A stretch of 64,000 nucleotides of DNA, taken from assembly GCA_007570785.1 (NCBI GenBank), contig ML664161.1, forward strand, positions 45,910,951-45,974,950, given 5' to 3'. The notes beneath the pieces were generated by a model. The model was not told the origin of the DNA, did no database searches, and was given only the letters and a program-made list of their open reading frames with translations. This document shows positions 47,829 through 60,659 of this stretch, in pieces (within the stretch, counting starts at the first letter, position 1; the number at the start of each line of letters is the position of its first letter). Origin of the DNA: Antilocapra americana. Taxonomy: Eukaryota; Chordata; Mammalia; Artiodactyla; Antilocapridae. The position numbers were made by a program, and so were the translations under genes.

Positions 47829-50132
47829 AAATGAATAAATGCCTTTTTAAAACTGATGTACCTGGGGATAGAGGCAGTGGTGGATTTGTGGGTGGGAGGT
47901 TGAGGGGGCACATCACCTAAGTAGCAGATGCCTTCATCTTCCAGCAGTTCCATCCAGGACTGAGCATCAGCAGCTGACTGATCCCTCTGCTCAGTAGTGT
48001 CTGGCAGGAGGCCAAGGTCAGCCCCAGACCTGCTGCACTAGGATGCCACTGCTCTGACCCAGACACTTGCCCATCAGCTGACTGGGTTAAGGGTTCACTT
48101 GGCTGGAACGGAACATGGGTTCATTCCTACCCTGACTCTCCTTGCTCAGGGGGTGGGGCCCCTGTGAAATTCATTCCAGCTTCTATGGCCAAGTCCATGC
48201 GAGCTCCTCTGCTCCCATCTCCTACCCACATACCTGTGTGGTTGACCCTTTGCCTTCTTCTCCAAAGGCCATGCAACTTTCTATGCCATAATATTAGTCT
48301 TCCTGAAGTTCTGTTTCCTTTCTGCTTTCCTTCTCTCTATATACTTCTTCCCTCCTTTGTTTCTCACTAGAAAGCTTGAACAGGCAGTGGCAGAAGAGTG
48401 TGCACAGAGGCCAAACTTGAATTTGAGAGGCAGACTGAATAGAGGATTTTTTAAAAGAGTTTGGTAGCAGGAAGGTGAAACAGTTAAGTATGTTTAGGAC
48501 AGGATTTGGGGTAATATAGCATTTATTTTAGGCTGAGGGGAAGCAGATGATGAAGAAAAAGACACTAATAATTCAAGAAAGAGTAAAAAATTTACAGGAA
48601 AATGTCTGGGAGAAGATGAAGAGGGCTGCAATCCAGAGCACAGATGGAGTGATCAGACTGCAAAGAAAAAAGGGGTTGGGGGTGGGAATTGCTTCTGCTT
48701 TGAGAGGGAGAATAAAAAAATGTTACAGTAAAATTGGAATGTGGAGAGTAAGAAAGTGGAAGACATTCAGATATGAGCCCTCAATGTGAAATAAAAACAG
48801 AAGAGAAGCTGGATCATTTGCTGAAAATCAGTGAGGGAAAAGCCCTGAGAGAGGGGGAGAAAGGAGTTTGGATGGCTGGGTGGGGAGGATGATGCCAAGA
48901 GGGCACAGAAATGAGGAAAAGGATTCCTGAGTGGAGGTGAAGATGTGGCAAAAAATGACAGGTTGACCTTGGACTGGAATCAACCATACTTGTTGGTGTC
49001 AGCGTGACAGGAGGTTGCAGTTCTGCAAGGTGATGATATCAGGAGGTTGAGAGGTTGGGGCACAAATGAAGGAGAGACTGACTCTGGCTGACTCTGGGCT
49101 CTACAAGGAGCAATGGAAACTCAAAAGGTGGCTGCAGAATGGGAGAAGAGGAGGGCTGGAGGGAAGAGAGGTCAGACAGAAGAGGGTAAACTTTCTCTTA
49201 AAGCGTATATGTCATTCTCCATTCACAGTGGTTTGTAATTGTGGTCCCATTTTCGCTAGTAGGTTTTTAAAAAAACAAAAACTGTGTGAATAATATCCAA
49301 TTTAAAATTTAACTTCTCCTTATCCCACAGCTCACTGTTGTAGTAGCTGATGACTATATGGAGAAAAGACTTTGTAAGAGGGAAAAGATGCAACCTCTGG
49401 CCTTCCTGAGGGGCTGAGGAGAAAAGGGATAGTGCCTGCAGCCTGAGAGAAGCGAACTGGAACCACAGGCCTTGGATGTGGGGGACAGGGAGGGAGGCGT
49501 GATTCTTAGAGGAAGCGGAGAGCCAAAGAGTAGCCTTGGCCTTAACTGTTTCTGCCATGTTTGTCTTAATTGTATCTGGCATTGAGGTTAAAGAAATGGT
49601 TATGAAATTCTGTCTGAGCTCTGACCCAGGATCATGCTGGTGCTCGATTAGGAACCAAACACTGGAACTCTAAGGGAACATGGCAGGGAAACCACCTGAT
49701 TAGGTCCAGAAAGTTCTCCACATCCAAATACAAATGGTGCCAGCCCTGGATCGTCTCTTTGTCTTTGAGCAGCTGCCAAGTTTCATCCCAGGAGGTCTTT
49801 ATTTTCTTTCAAGAGACCAAAAATCAATTACTTAATTCTTGGGGAGGTTAAGGTGGAAGATTAGAGCGGATTAGAGTCAATTATAAACCCAGTCCCTTCT
49901 GCCATGCTTTCTGGGAGACCAACAGAAGCGCATCAGACCCCTCATTAAAGCAATTACTCTCGCAAGCCCATGATAGCTGTATCTACTTTATCTAGTGGTC
50001 ATGCCTGAGTCTATATTGAAACCCAATAGAGAAATCTGTTGAGAAGTAAAATAGGAAGTAAAGTACCTGGAAAGTCTCACAGCCCTAGACCAAAAGAACT
50101 CTGTGTACAATCTATTGATAAATGGATAGACT
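47829..50132. other. Flanking DNA, no recognised gene
   Basis: The part 48380-49200 is G/A-rich on the plus strand and may be an unplaced old repeat. No domain was recognised in its open frames. Confidence 0.4.
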
Positions 50133-50322
50133 GGCTTAGACCGTAAAGAATCTTCCTGCAGTGCAGGAGACCCAGGTTTGATCCCTGGGTCGGGAAGAAC
50201 CCCTGGAGAAGAGAATGGCAACCCTGTCCAGTATTATTGCCTGGAGAATTCCATGGACAGAAGAGCTTGGTGGGCTATAGTCCATGGGGTTGCAAAGAGT
50301 TGGACATGACTGAGAGACTAAC
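50133..50322 (+). mobile_element. Bov-tA SINE
   Basis: CTGGCTTAGACCGTAAAGAATC near the head, GATCCCTGGGTCGGGAAGAA in the body and AGAGTTGGACATGACTGAGA at the end, followed by an (ACAG)n tail at about 50325-50345. Confidence 0.95.
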
Positions 50323-50756
50323 ACTACAGACAGACAGAAAGACAGATATGTTTATCTGACATCAAAATTGGCAAGGACAATTAACGTCTGGAGTTGACCA
50401 ATCTAAATGTGAATATTTAAAAAAAAAAAAAACCTTTGTGAGAGAGAGGATATGGAAATGACGGTGGCAGTGGTAGGAGATTAGAGGAAATTGAACATTA
50501 AGTAACTGACAGGATGTTAGAGGCAAAGGAGACAGTCAAACCTAGAAAGCACTTCTGGTGCCTCTTCCACACCCACCACAGGAAAATGCTCAGCCTCGGT
50601 GCAATGAATGGTGAATCTGCCCAGCTAGCTGCTCACAGGCATGTTGTTTAAATACTTAAGGTTTGCCAGGTGCGAAGTGTGAACTGGGGTTTGACCACTT
50701 AAAGGCCCTACTGTGTGATCTCAGAGTCATTTCAAACTGCTTCCTCATCTTTTACG
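50323..50756. other. Flanking DNA, no recognised element
   Basis: Beyond the SINE tail and an A-run at about 50419-50432, nothing was recognised. Confidence 0.4.
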
Positions 50757-50893
50757 AATGTTCAGTTCACTTCAGTTCAGTTCCTCAGTTGTGTCCGACT
50801 CTCTGCGACCCTTTGGACTGCAGCATGCCAGGATTTCCTGTCCATCACCAGCTCCCAGAGCTTGCTCAAACTCATGTCCATCGAATTGAATGT
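50757..50893 (-). mobile_element. BovB 3'-end fragment
   Basis: Reverse complement shows GATGGACATGAGTTTGAGCA, GGGAGCTGGTGATGGACAGG and AGAGTCGGACACAACTGAGG, then the (ACTGA)n end. It is 137 bp long. Confidence 0.93.
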
Positions 50894-51529
50894 TAGTTGA
50901 ACCAATAACACCTTTATGTATTCCCTTTTACTATTTCAGGTCTTTATAATGATGTTACATTTTTTAAAGAATGTCTCATAAAATGAGAGAGAATTATGGT
51001 CAAAATTCTTACAGCCTCAAAATTGGTATTTTAATCATACAGAAAGACAGAAAATAAAAAGTCATGATGCCCTATGTGACCACAATGCAGAGTCCTGGCA
51101 AACACTTAAACATTTTCATTAGCATTTGTGGCATAATTTCTTCCTCTGCCACTACCATGGGCGTGGCTATGTTTTTCTTGTGATTTTAAACTTGGGATTT
51201 TTTGCTGGCATTTTCTTGATTAAAATCACAGCATTGAAATTTTTTTCCATGACACTTAGTTATGCTTTATTGTTTTATTTTTCCTCTTAAAGAAAGAGGA
51301 GTTAGTGAGAGCAGAAAGGAGACAGAGACATTCATTTTGTCATTGTCAGACTGAGTTGCTAACAGAAGCCTCATGGAGGCTTGTACATTTCCCACGATGT
51401 TCTCTGAATGAAAGTATGAAGTGCAGGGCACACAGCACCTTCTGGCATGTGCTGTTATCCACAGTCGTTGCCCACTGAAGTGGGCCAGCCAGTTAATTCG
51501 CGGGAAGGCGTGCTTCTATTTGCAGGGTT
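50894..51529. other. Flanking DNA, no recognised element
   Basis: No gene or repeat was recognised. Confidence 0.4.
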
Positions 51530-51690
51530 ATAACAGAATTTGAGCTATCAACAGCACTGGATTTAGAATCACAAAACCTGAACTTGAACCCTAGTTCTGT
51601 CATTTACTAGTGCTGTAAACTTAGACAAGCCCTTTTACTTATAAGTCTGCTTTCTTATCTGAAATGAGAATTTCCTGACTGGAACAAGAA
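51530..51690 (+). repeat. MIR-like SINE
   Basis: CACTGGATTTAGAATCACAAAACCTGAACTTGAACCCTAGTTCTGTCATTTACTAGTGCTGTAAACTTAGACAAG fits the forward MIR head (GGGCTCTGGAGTCAGAC...TTCAAATCCTGGCTCTGCCACTTACTAGCTGTGTGACCTTGGGCAAG). Confidence 0.8.
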
Positions 51691-51867
51691 TTTTCCGGAC
51701 TTTAGGAGAGATTAGATTAAAATCAAGAAAGAAGAAACATTCCAAACGTTATGTGATGTGTAACAGCCATCAAAAAATATTAGGCTATTGTCTTCCTTTC
51801 CATTTTAATAAATAAAATATAACTTTAAAAAAAAATTTCTATAAGTCATACTTCTAAATACATATAT

Positions 51868-53556
51868 CATTCCCTCAGTTTAGTCACTCAGTTGTGTCAG
51901 ACTGTGACCCCATGAACTGCAGCACACCAGGCTCCGCTGTCCATCACCAGCTCCTGGAGCTTGCTCAAACTCATGTCCATGGAGTCAGTGATGCCATCTA
52001 ACCATCTCATCCTCTGTCGTCCCCTACTCCTCCTGCCTTCTATCTTGCTCAGCATTAGGGTCTTTTCAAATGAGTCAGTTCTTTCCATCAGGTGGCCAAA
52101 GTATTGGAGTTTCAGCTTCAGTATCAGTCCTTCCAATGAATATTCAGGACTGATTTCATTTAGGATGATGGACTGGTAGGATCTCGTTGCAGTCCAAGGG
52201 ACTCTCATGAGTCTTCTCCAACACCACAGTTCAAAAGCATCAATTCTTGAGCACTCAACTTTCATTATACTCCAACTCTCAAATCCATACATGACTACTG
52301 GAAAAACCATAGCCTCGACTAGATGGACCTTTGTTGGAAAAGTAATGTCTCTGCTTTTTAATATGTTGTCTAGCTTCATCATAGCTTTTCTTCCAAGAAG
52401 TAAGTGGCTTTTAATTTCATGGCTGCAGTTACCATCTGCAGTGATTTTGGAACCCCCCAAAATAAAGTCTCACACTGTTTCCATTGTTTCTCCGTCTTTT
52501 TGCCATGAAGTAATGAGACCAGATGCCATGATCTTACTTTTCTGAATGTTGAGCTTTAAGCCAACATTTTCACTCTCCTCTTTCACTTTCATCAAAGAGG
52601 CTCTTTAGTTCTTCTTCGCTTGGGTGGTGTCATCTGCATATCTGAGGTTATTGATATTTCTCCCAGAAATCTTGATTCCAGCTTGTGCTTTATCCAGTCC
52701 AGCATTTCTCATGACATACTCTGCATATAAGTTAAATAAGCAGGGTGACAATATACAGCCTTGACTTACTCCTTTTCCTATTCGGAACCAGTCTGTTGTT
52801 CCATGTCCAGTTCTAACTGTTGCTTCTTGACCTGCACACAGATTTCTCAGGAGGCACGTCAGGTGGCCAGGTATTCCCATCTCTTTCAGAATTTCCCACA
52901 GCTTATTGTGATTCACACAGTCAAAGGCTTTGGCATAGTCAATAAAGCAGATGTTTTTCTGGAACTCTCTTGCTTTTTCAATGATCCAGCAGATGTTGGC
53001 AATATGATCTCTGGTTCCTCTGCCCTTTCTAAATCCAGCTTGAACATCTGGAAGTTCATGGTTCATGTACTATTGAAGACTGGCTTGGAGAACTTTGAGC
53101 ATTACTTTGCTAGTGTGTTGGATGACTGCAATAATGGAGTAGTTGGAACATTCTTTGGCACTGCCTTTCTTTGGGATTGGAATGAAAACTGACCTTTCCT
53201 AGTTCTGTGGCTACTGTGCAGTTTTCCAAATTTTCTGACACTTGAGTGCAGCACTTTCACAGCGTCATCTTTTAGTATTTGAAGTAACTCAACTGGAATT
53301 CCATCACCTCCACTAGCTTTGTTTGTAGTGATGCTTCCTAAGGCCCACTTGACTTCACATTCTAGGATGTCTGGCTCTAGTCTAGTGATCACATCATTGT
53401 GGTTATCTGTATCATGAAGATCTTTTCTGTATAGTTCTTCTCTGTATTCCTGCCACCTCTTCTTAATATCTTCTGCTTCTTTTAGGTCCATATCATTTCT
53501 GTCTTATACTGTGCCCATCTTTGCATGAAATATTTCCTTGGTATCCCTAGCATTGG
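51868..53556 (-). mobile_element. BovB LINE, 5'-truncated, with RT and C-terminal region
   Basis: The longest BovB copy in the window, about 1.7 kb, in reverse. From its 5' side it encodes EDIKKRWQEYREELYRKDLH, then LRKGRGTRDHIANI-like and FIDYAKAFDCVNHNKLWEIL, the RT box YADD (RC of 52629-52640), then the [13 protein letters not shown] and [18 protein letters not shown] blocks and [21 protein letters not shown] small deletion just after YADD breaks the frame, and there are further frame changes near 53080 and 52480. YADD is intact here, unlike the copy at 8790-10190. The end is a short ACTGA-like repeat at the low-coordinate side. Confidence 0.96.
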
Positions 53557-53599
53557 CAGAGACAAAAATCTATGTAAATTACTTTCCAACAATTTCCAG

Positions 53600-53790
53600 T
53601 GCACTATCAATCATACACTATCCCAGTGAAAAGGGGTGTGACCTTGGCAATCTTCTAATCCAATTCCCTCATTTTATAGACAAGGAGATTGGCACAGAGG
53701 GGTTAAGTGAGACACATGGATACATGGTAGCACAGTCAAGATCTGAAACCAGGTCTCCTCTCCCAGAGGAGAAACTCTCCAGAGTTTTCC
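53600..53790 (-). repeat. MIR-like fragment
   Basis: CCTCATTTTATAGACAAGGAGATTGGCACAGAGGGGTTAAG and CAGTCAAGATCTGAAACCAGGTCTCC match the reversed MIR core. Confidence 0.7.
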
Positions 53791-54904
53791 TGCTACCACG
53801 TTGATCCTACTGCATCCTATTGGTCCAGAGTCTCCCCTGCTACCATGCTGATCCTACTGCATCCCAGGGACATAAGAAATGCATATGGACAGGGTCTCCT
53901 TAAAGCCTGAAGGTCCAGGGATGCTTGCAAGTTTTCAGTCATTATCTGAGCAAATGGCCTAACCTGGAATGTTCTTAAATCCCAACAGAAAAAGAAGCCC
54001 TTGATCCAGCCAACAAATAAACACTTGCAGGAACTATGGAGGGGCTGAGAGCTGACTTTGAAGCTAACCTAGATCTGGCCTCATACACTCATCCCCAGGA
54101 CCCACAGCGGTCTGACTGACTGACTGTGTCCTAGACAGCTCTACCTGGTGGTAATTGAGAGTCTGGATATGATAAATGGGATCAAAATAGACTTGGTGGA
54201 CTTCCAAGTTTAGCATAGAGCCTCTTTCCCTGAGCCATCTCACCTTCTGGTTGGACCCACAGCCAAATCTTTAAGAGAAAGCTTTGTCATGTGATGCCCT
54301 TCAGGGAATGCTCACCCAGCCCCTCTGATGGGATTCTGGAAAAATCCTTCAGAGCAATGATTTTCAGAGACCACAGTGAAGACTTGTGCCAGGGTGGCCG
54401 GCAGCACCGCTGGGGTGTTCTGGAGTGCTCTGGTCAGAAAGTTTGAAGTAACAGTGATCCCCACCTCTTCACATGGAGATCTTCTTTCAGTCAGTCTGTG
54501 GTGGGACTTGGGCATCTTGGATTTCAAAAGTGACTCCAGTGTTTTGATATGCATCCACCACACTAACTCAGGGGAGGGGCCTGGGGGAAGATGGAAGGGA
54601 CTTGTCCAAAGGACAGGTGTTGGGGGTTCTGAGTCAAATATTCTCTTCCTGGCAAATCTGAGGTGATGTGAAAGATGACAGCTAAGTGTCCTCACCTTTC
54701 CCTGCTCTGCCATGGGCCACTGCTTTCTCCACAGTCAGACCTAGCTCCCCACCCACCTTGGGTGTACTTCTCTACCTAGCATCACACTCTGCCTTGTGGG
54801 GACTGGCACCCATCTGCTCCCTTGGTAGGCAGTGTCACCATTGAGTTGAGAACGGAGACTATGTGTATCCTTCCATGACCTCTGTACTTAGTCTTGGGCC
54901 TGGT
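53791..54904. other. Flanking DNA, no recognised gene
   Basis: A local duplication is visible: TCCTACTGCATCC occurs at about 53806-53818 and 53852-53864 with similar flanks (CTGCTACCACGTTGA / CTGCTACCATGCTGA). Open frames of up to 133 codons show no recognised domain. Confidence 0.45.
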
Positions 54905-55102
54905 TTAGGGGTTCCCAACCCCAGGATCGAATGCTCGATGAACTGAGGTGGAATGGGTGTAATCACAATAGAAATAAAGTGCATAATAAATGTAATGCGC
55001 TTGAGTGATCCCAAAACCATCACCACCCCACCCCTGGTTTGTGGGAAAATTGTCTTCCATGAAATTGGTCCCTGGTACCAAAAAGGTTGGGGACTGCTAT
55101 CA
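54905..55102 (-). mobile_element. hAT-like non-autonomous DNA transposon
   Basis: The ends form terminal inverted repeats: GGGGTTCCCAACCCC at the left and GGTTGGGGACTGCT at the right, whose complement is AGCAGTCCCCAACC. The body contains TGTGGGAAAATTGTCTTCCATGAAATTGGTCCCTGGTACC, typical of a widely dispersed mammalian hAT-type element. The subfamily is not certain, and no transposase is present. Confidence 0.8.
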
Positions 55103-56217
55103 TGTCCATGATAGAAAGGCATTGAAAACATGAATTAAAATAACCTCCTTGCTATCAGGAAATGATATCATCTCTGCTTTGGCTTTAGGAGGAAAGGATA
55201 TTGACAAGCTTGGAGAACACTTCATGACGTTGTGAATTCTGAGATTTATTTTTCCAGGGAACCAGTAGGCTCAATCCTTGACTGCAATTTCAATGTGACA
55301 AATCCTGGTTTGATGAGTGACAGAAATACCCACAGTGTCACTTCAGAAGATGAGCTATGTGGCCCCTGAGGCTTCATGTGGCATCTGTGATTCTCAGAGT
55401 CAGTCAACCAGTGGCTGTTAAACAAATACAGATGCTGATCTGGGAAGCAAAGTGAAGTTAAAAGCTGGTGAGCCCAGAAGTCTACAATAAATCAGCCTTT
55501 AAATCAACTGGGATACTTTGAGAAGTGTGCAGTCTTCTGAAGCAGATTCGTCTTCAGCTGCTCTGAATTAATTTGGAGACTTATAAAACAGGAATGTAGG
55601 AATGAGGAAGCAATGAAAGTGTCTGCTTACACTGGCACCCAGAGAACTCCAGCACATGAGTAAGAATTCCCTACCAGGGTCCAAGACACAATCCTGCTTT
55701 TTAGTGGGGGTCCCAATTGAGCCTAAACTCTATTCCTTTTTGGCTGTGACTCAGGCAAGGCTAGAAAGAAAACTCTGGCCAACTCAGGAGTGGATCTACC
55801 AGAAGTGTATGAGACTAAGAGTAGTCTTGGTGAGAATTCATCTCAGAGAAGAGAGATAGTCAAGCTTGGCTGTGTAGTGAAGACTCAACCTCAAGAGGCA
55901 GCCAGAACCTTGGATACATCTTGGTGTCTTTCTTTCACATTTGTCTCCTGACCTAGGCTTTATGAACTCCCGTCCTAGTCTATAGAAGGGAGAGGAATAG
56001 AGTGAGGATGCGGTGGTGGGCAGGACATAAATATGGATATAACTACATAGTGTTTTCACCAGTCTAGGTTGAAATTTAAGGTTTGACTATTTTGTCTTTC
56101 AAGCATTAGGTAAACAAAGAAACTTAGTCCATAGCTACTCTAGTGAAAGCCTCCTGCCCTTTTCATGTTCTTGAGCATCCTTAGATACTTGGAAGTATCT
56201 CATCCTTATATCCTAAC
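55103..56217. other. Flanking DNA, no recognised gene
   Basis: About 1.1 kb without a recognised exon or repeat. Confidence 0.4.
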
Positions 56218-56233
56218 AGAATTCTCCCATCCA

Positions 56234-56374
56234 GAGATGGAATGGAGATTCAAGAGGGAGGGGATATATGTACTTGTGGCTGATTCACATGGAGGTTTGA
56301 CAGAAAACAATAAAATTTTATAAAGCAATTATCCTTCAATTAAAATAAATAAAGTTTCAAAGAAAGGGTAAAAA
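56234..56374 (+). mobile_element. Very short L1 3' end with 16-bp target duplication
   Basis: About 140 bp: a ATTCAAGAGGGAGGGGATAT segment, GGAGGTTTGACAGAAAACAA, then AAAGCAATTATCCTTCAATT and an AAATAAA-rich tail. This is the 3' end of a ruminant L1 subfamily different from the copies at 1-3192 and 60660-62308. agaattctcccatcca at 56218-56233 and 56375-56390 is the duplication. Confidence 0.85.
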
Positions 56375-56391
56375 AGAATTCTCCCATCCAC

Positions 56392-56586
56392 ATGGGCTTC
56401 CCTTGTGGTTCAGCTGGTAAAGAATCTGCCTGCAATGCAGGAGACCTGGCTTTGATCCCTGGCTTGGGAAGATTCTCGGGAGAAGGGAAAGGCTACCCAC
56501 TCCAGTAATCTGGCCTGGAAAATTCCATGGACTGTATAGTCCATGGGGTTGCAAAAGTCGGACACAACTGAGCACTTTCACTTGCA
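56392..56586 (+). mobile_element. Bov-tA SINE inserted at the edge of the L1 duplication
   Basis: GGGCTTCCCTTGTGGTTCAG head, GATCCCTGGCTTGGGAAGAT body and AAGTCGGACACAACTGAGCA end. ctcccatccac at 56381-56391 and 56587-56597 is its own target duplication and overlaps the right-hand duplication of the preceding L1. Confidence 0.95.
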
Positions 56587-56597
56587 CTCCCATCCAC

Positions 56598-58326
56598 GTA
56601 GTCTTGTCCATGCTGGTCTCTCAGCCACCTCTCTCCTCTGCACAGAGCATTCACAATATGCATATCCCTCTCCCAAACACTCCCCTTCCCCAACCTGGGG
56701 ATGTGGTCCTTTGCTTTTCTCAAACAATCCGTTTAGATTTTGTCCTTTAGCTCTTCAGAGAGGAGGGAGGCAAATAAGCTAAGTAAGCAGAAAAAAACAT
56801 GGAAAAAAGTTGTGAATATCTATATGTTGATTTTACATCATTGAATCCATTTCAAGGAAAACTCCGTAGAGTTTAGGACCTAAACAGCCCCTTTTTTGAT
56901 GTCTTATTAATGAGAAGAAGACAAGGTGGAGAGAAGAAATCTTTATGGTTTTCCACAGAGCCCCATATACCTTTGGACAGAGTTTATAAGCAAAAGCATC
57001 TCCATGCAGGAGGTGGGAGCCCAGGTGGCTGGGGAGTGCTGAGATGATAGTAGCGTATTGTGGCAGCAGCACCTGACAGCACTCTGAAAGAAAGAATCAG
57101 GGAAAGGCAGTAGTTATGTCCAGTGGCAGCACCTGGGCCCTGTGGAGCTGATGCTGACACTCAGGACCGAGAGTGCCCTGTAAGAGAGAAAAGCACTGTG
57201 GGCTCTGACAGCTGATACAAGGCCCCTTCACAGGGATCCATATCCACTGGTGGCCCTGGAAAACTCACTCACTTGTCCCTGAGTGAGTCTGGAACAGAAG
57301 ACCAAAAAAAAAAAAAAAGGTATGTGCCTTTTGGTCACTCAAAGAATTATTTGAAGCATATGTGAGATACCACTTGAGAGCTGAGGGACTGGTGTGAGAG
57401 TTGGTGATACGATAATAGCAGAACAGTAGAGCCAGTGAAAACCACAGGTTTTTAACATCACTGTCATTCCCTTGCTTTATGGTCTCTAGTGAGTAGTACA
57501 TGACCAGGAGAGGCAATGAATGGCTTGAAGACACACAGATTACTTATGACAAAAAGTGGCATCAGTATGTAATTCACCCCGACATACTAATATCCAGATA
57601 GTCATAGCAAAATCTAGGGAGGAAGTTCCTCTTTTTAATGTAAATTATTTTGGGAAGTCCCCAAGAACAACCTGTGATCAGAAGCCCCGCGTTACATGTA
57701 TGTTCATAATCTGATTCAGGATTCTTCTAAATGTAGGCTCTGGAATATGTGCCATCCTATAAATCCTTAAAGACTTGCTTTTAGTGTTTAGCCGTTTAAA
57801 TGTTTGGGGACTAGATGGATTTACTATATTACTTGTCCTATTAAAATATAATCAGGAACAGGATTCTAGTGTTAACCTACATTTGCTTGGCTAGAGATTA
57901 ATAAATGGATGAATGGGAGGAAGGATGGAAGGAAGAATGAATGGAGACTAATTTGTTTTAACACTCCATAGTATCTTCAGAGTAGCTAACAACATCATGG
58001 AGTTTAGTTAACTATTACAAGGACACTTCCTTACTTTTCATTCAAATATCTCTGACATGATAGAACAAAAAAATGAAATATTGGATAACACATCAACAGA
58101 CCTATGTCTACAAAAAACCATGAGTCCTAAGACATGTCTATTCACTTCTCCCCAGCTTAATTTTCTCATTCATATAATCAGAAAAGTGGATTATACTGTT
58201 ACTTAAATCCCTTTTAGCTCTAACATTCTATGATTCTGCTTTTCTTCTACTATTCTAAATTGGGATGGTTTCCCAACTTTTTAAGCAAGTAGTTTCCTTA
58301 ATCCATATAGTATGTAGATTAATCTT
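56598..58326. other. Flanking DNA, no recognised gene
   Basis: About 1.7 kb. It holds an A-run at about 57304-57318 and a (GGAA/GAAT)n patch at about 57905-57945. Nothing else was recognised. Confidence 0.4.
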
Positions 58327-58557
58327 AACGTGTGTGTGTGTGCATGCTGTCGTTTCGGTTGTGTCTGACTCTGCGACCCCATAGACTGTAGCCCACCAGG
58401 CTCCTCTGTCCATGGGATTCTCCAGGCAAGAATACTGGAGTAGGTTGCCGTTTCCTCCTACGGGGGAATCTTCCCAACCCAGGGAGGGAACTCGCATCTC
58501 TTATGTCTCCGGCATTGGTGGGTGGGTTCTTTACCACTAGTGCCACCTGGGATGTAA
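58327..58557 (-). mobile_element. Bov-tA SINE with (GT)n tail
   Basis: In reverse it reads CCCAGGTGGCACTAGTGGTA head, GGGTTGGGAAGATTCCCCCG body and AGTCAGACACAACCGAAACG end. The 3' tail is (AC)n, read here as GTGTGTGTGTGTG at 58330-58342. Confidence 0.95.
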
Positions 58558-59876
58558 ACAAATAAAGGCAGAAGTTTTGTGAATGAATTATGAGTGGAGG
58601 CAGATTTAACAAGTTCTTGATATTATCTTCTGTCCTTTTATTGATCCTTCCAGTGTTCCATAGACACCAATTTCTGAACCTTTGTACTAGGGAACTAAAA
58701 CCTTAGAAACTAGGTGTGCTTGATGTGATGAATTTAAAGTTATATCTTGAACACAACACAAGACTGAGGTGCCAGTGGTTCTGGTTAGTTAAGGAGTCAG
58801 CTAGGAAGAACATTAATTTCAGAGTGATGCCCTATACCAGAGGGTGCTGAGTCCACAAAGCACTAATTTTCTTTCCTCTATGATTTCAAGGCCAAATTTC
58901 ATAGAAGTTTTGTGTCAGCTTCACACTCCTTGAAAAATGAAAGCACAAAGAGGGGAGCATCCCTGGAGGAGTTCTGTACAGATAACCTTAAATCAGATGT
59001 AGGAAAAAAATGCATTTAAATTCTATCAAGTAGCATGATGCAATGACACATCAATAACAAGTGCCTGTGGCCACATTTTTAAATGATGGCTTGAAATTTA
59101 TCCCCATTACCCTCTTCCCTTTCAAAATAAATGGCAAATAAGATTGAGTGAAACATGTCATCTATACTTTTCCCATTCTTCTTCCATTGAATTCAGAAAT
59201 GAAAATAATGTTGATATTTTATTTAAGTCTTTTGTAAGAATCCTCACTGTAATCCATCATGTTCTCTAAAAATATCAGCAATTCCTTTCGACCTAGTAGA
59301 AGACAGTAGGTTTCAAATTGACTCGATGACTGGGTAAGTCACAGACTATGGTGCTCTCCAAGTATTTTAGGTAAAGTCTATTCTCGACATAACTCTGATG
59401 GATGGCAGTAAAACACACAATGGGCAGGAGGAAAAAGGACACAATCAGAAAAAAAAAGATATTTCTTCCACCTTCCTCTTTCATCTACCTCCCCACAAAA
59501 GAAAGGTATGTCAGAGAGACCTTCACTGTGAAATTTATAATTGTTCCTTTATTTAGTACAGCTCAAGGCTGTAACTGACTGTATCATCAGGGACTCGGCA
59601 GGATAACTTGTTGATAATAGTCACTGAAAGTAAAGAATAGAGAACAGGAAAAGCTAACTTTCTCCAGAGTGATATCACTTCCTGCCAATGAAAGTTACCA
59701 TCCCTTTATTCTTCATCTATCTTTAATTTACTCCATCTCAAATTCAGCTTTGTTTGAATAAAGACTATTAATTTAGATATTAGGCATAATTTCTTCTTAG
59801 TGAAAAATAAAAATCAAGGATTTGTCTGCATAATTTTTCACAATATTTTTTCTTATTTATCCAAATATTAAGAATT
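58558..59876. other. Flanking DNA, no recognised gene
   Basis: AT-rich single-copy-looking sequence without recognised elements. Confidence 0.4.
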
Positions 59877-60045
59877 TATGGGGTCTTCTGTATGGTAATC
59901 GGGAATATCCCTTGGAGGAAGAAATAGCAACCCATTCCTGTATTCTTGCTTGGGAAATTGTATGGATAGAGGAGCCTGGTGGGCTATAGTCCATAGGGTC
60001 ACAAAGAGTCAGACACGACTTAGCCACTAAAGAGCAGCAGGGGCA
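59877..60045 (+). mobile_element. Bov-A-type SINE, head decayed
   Basis: GAAATAGCAACCCATTCCTG, GAGCCTGGTGGGCTATAGTC and AGAGTCAGACACGACTTAGC are Bov-tA body and end. The tRNA-like head is reduced to a diverged stub. A GAGCAGCAG tail follows. Confidence 0.88.
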
Positions 60046-60644
60046 TATGTTAATCACTCTTAAGTGACTGGAGAGAAAAAAATTAATAAAACATGATTCC
60101 CTTAAAGAAACTCATAGTTTGATTTTTCTGCATTGAAATCATAGCCTGGGTGAAGATAGAGAAGTCTCTAAACAGTATATAATGCCTTTAACAGGAAGCT
60201 CAAAGCAAATCCCAGATAAGTTAAGACTACTCTAGCAGGAACACAGGGAGAGAAAGATTAGCTAACTTTAGTTTTCTCTTATAGAATGGTTACATATCAT
60301 GATATTCTCTCAATCTCTTCTACCTGATCTAAGTTGCAGGTGCAATGCTATCATACCAGGCCACAGCCTCTCTTCTGACACTAATGGCAGATGTGACAGC
60401 AATGTGAAGCAGCTCACTGGTCCCTCCTCTTAATGTAAAGGTATGCAAGATCTGAATCTGAAGGGAAAAAAAAATATTCTGAAAAATAAACAGCATGGTC
60501 TCTTCCAAATGTTTTCTCTATCCTATCTTTACATAGGATGATGTAGTGGGAATAATTTTTACATCTACCTAATTTAATCCTGCTAACATCACTGGGAGAG
60601 GGGAGTAGTTGTTAATATTGAGAGTCAAACAACTGGGTAGTTTT
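60046..60644. other. Flanking DNA, no recognised element
   Basis: Nothing recognised up to the L1 target site. Confidence 0.4.
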
Positions 60645-60659
60645 AAAAAGTATTTTTCA

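Noticed and set aside
54312..54713. 133-codon minus-strand frame
   Set aside because: No homology recognised, and it overlaps a 96-codon frame on the other strand. Nothing supports coding.
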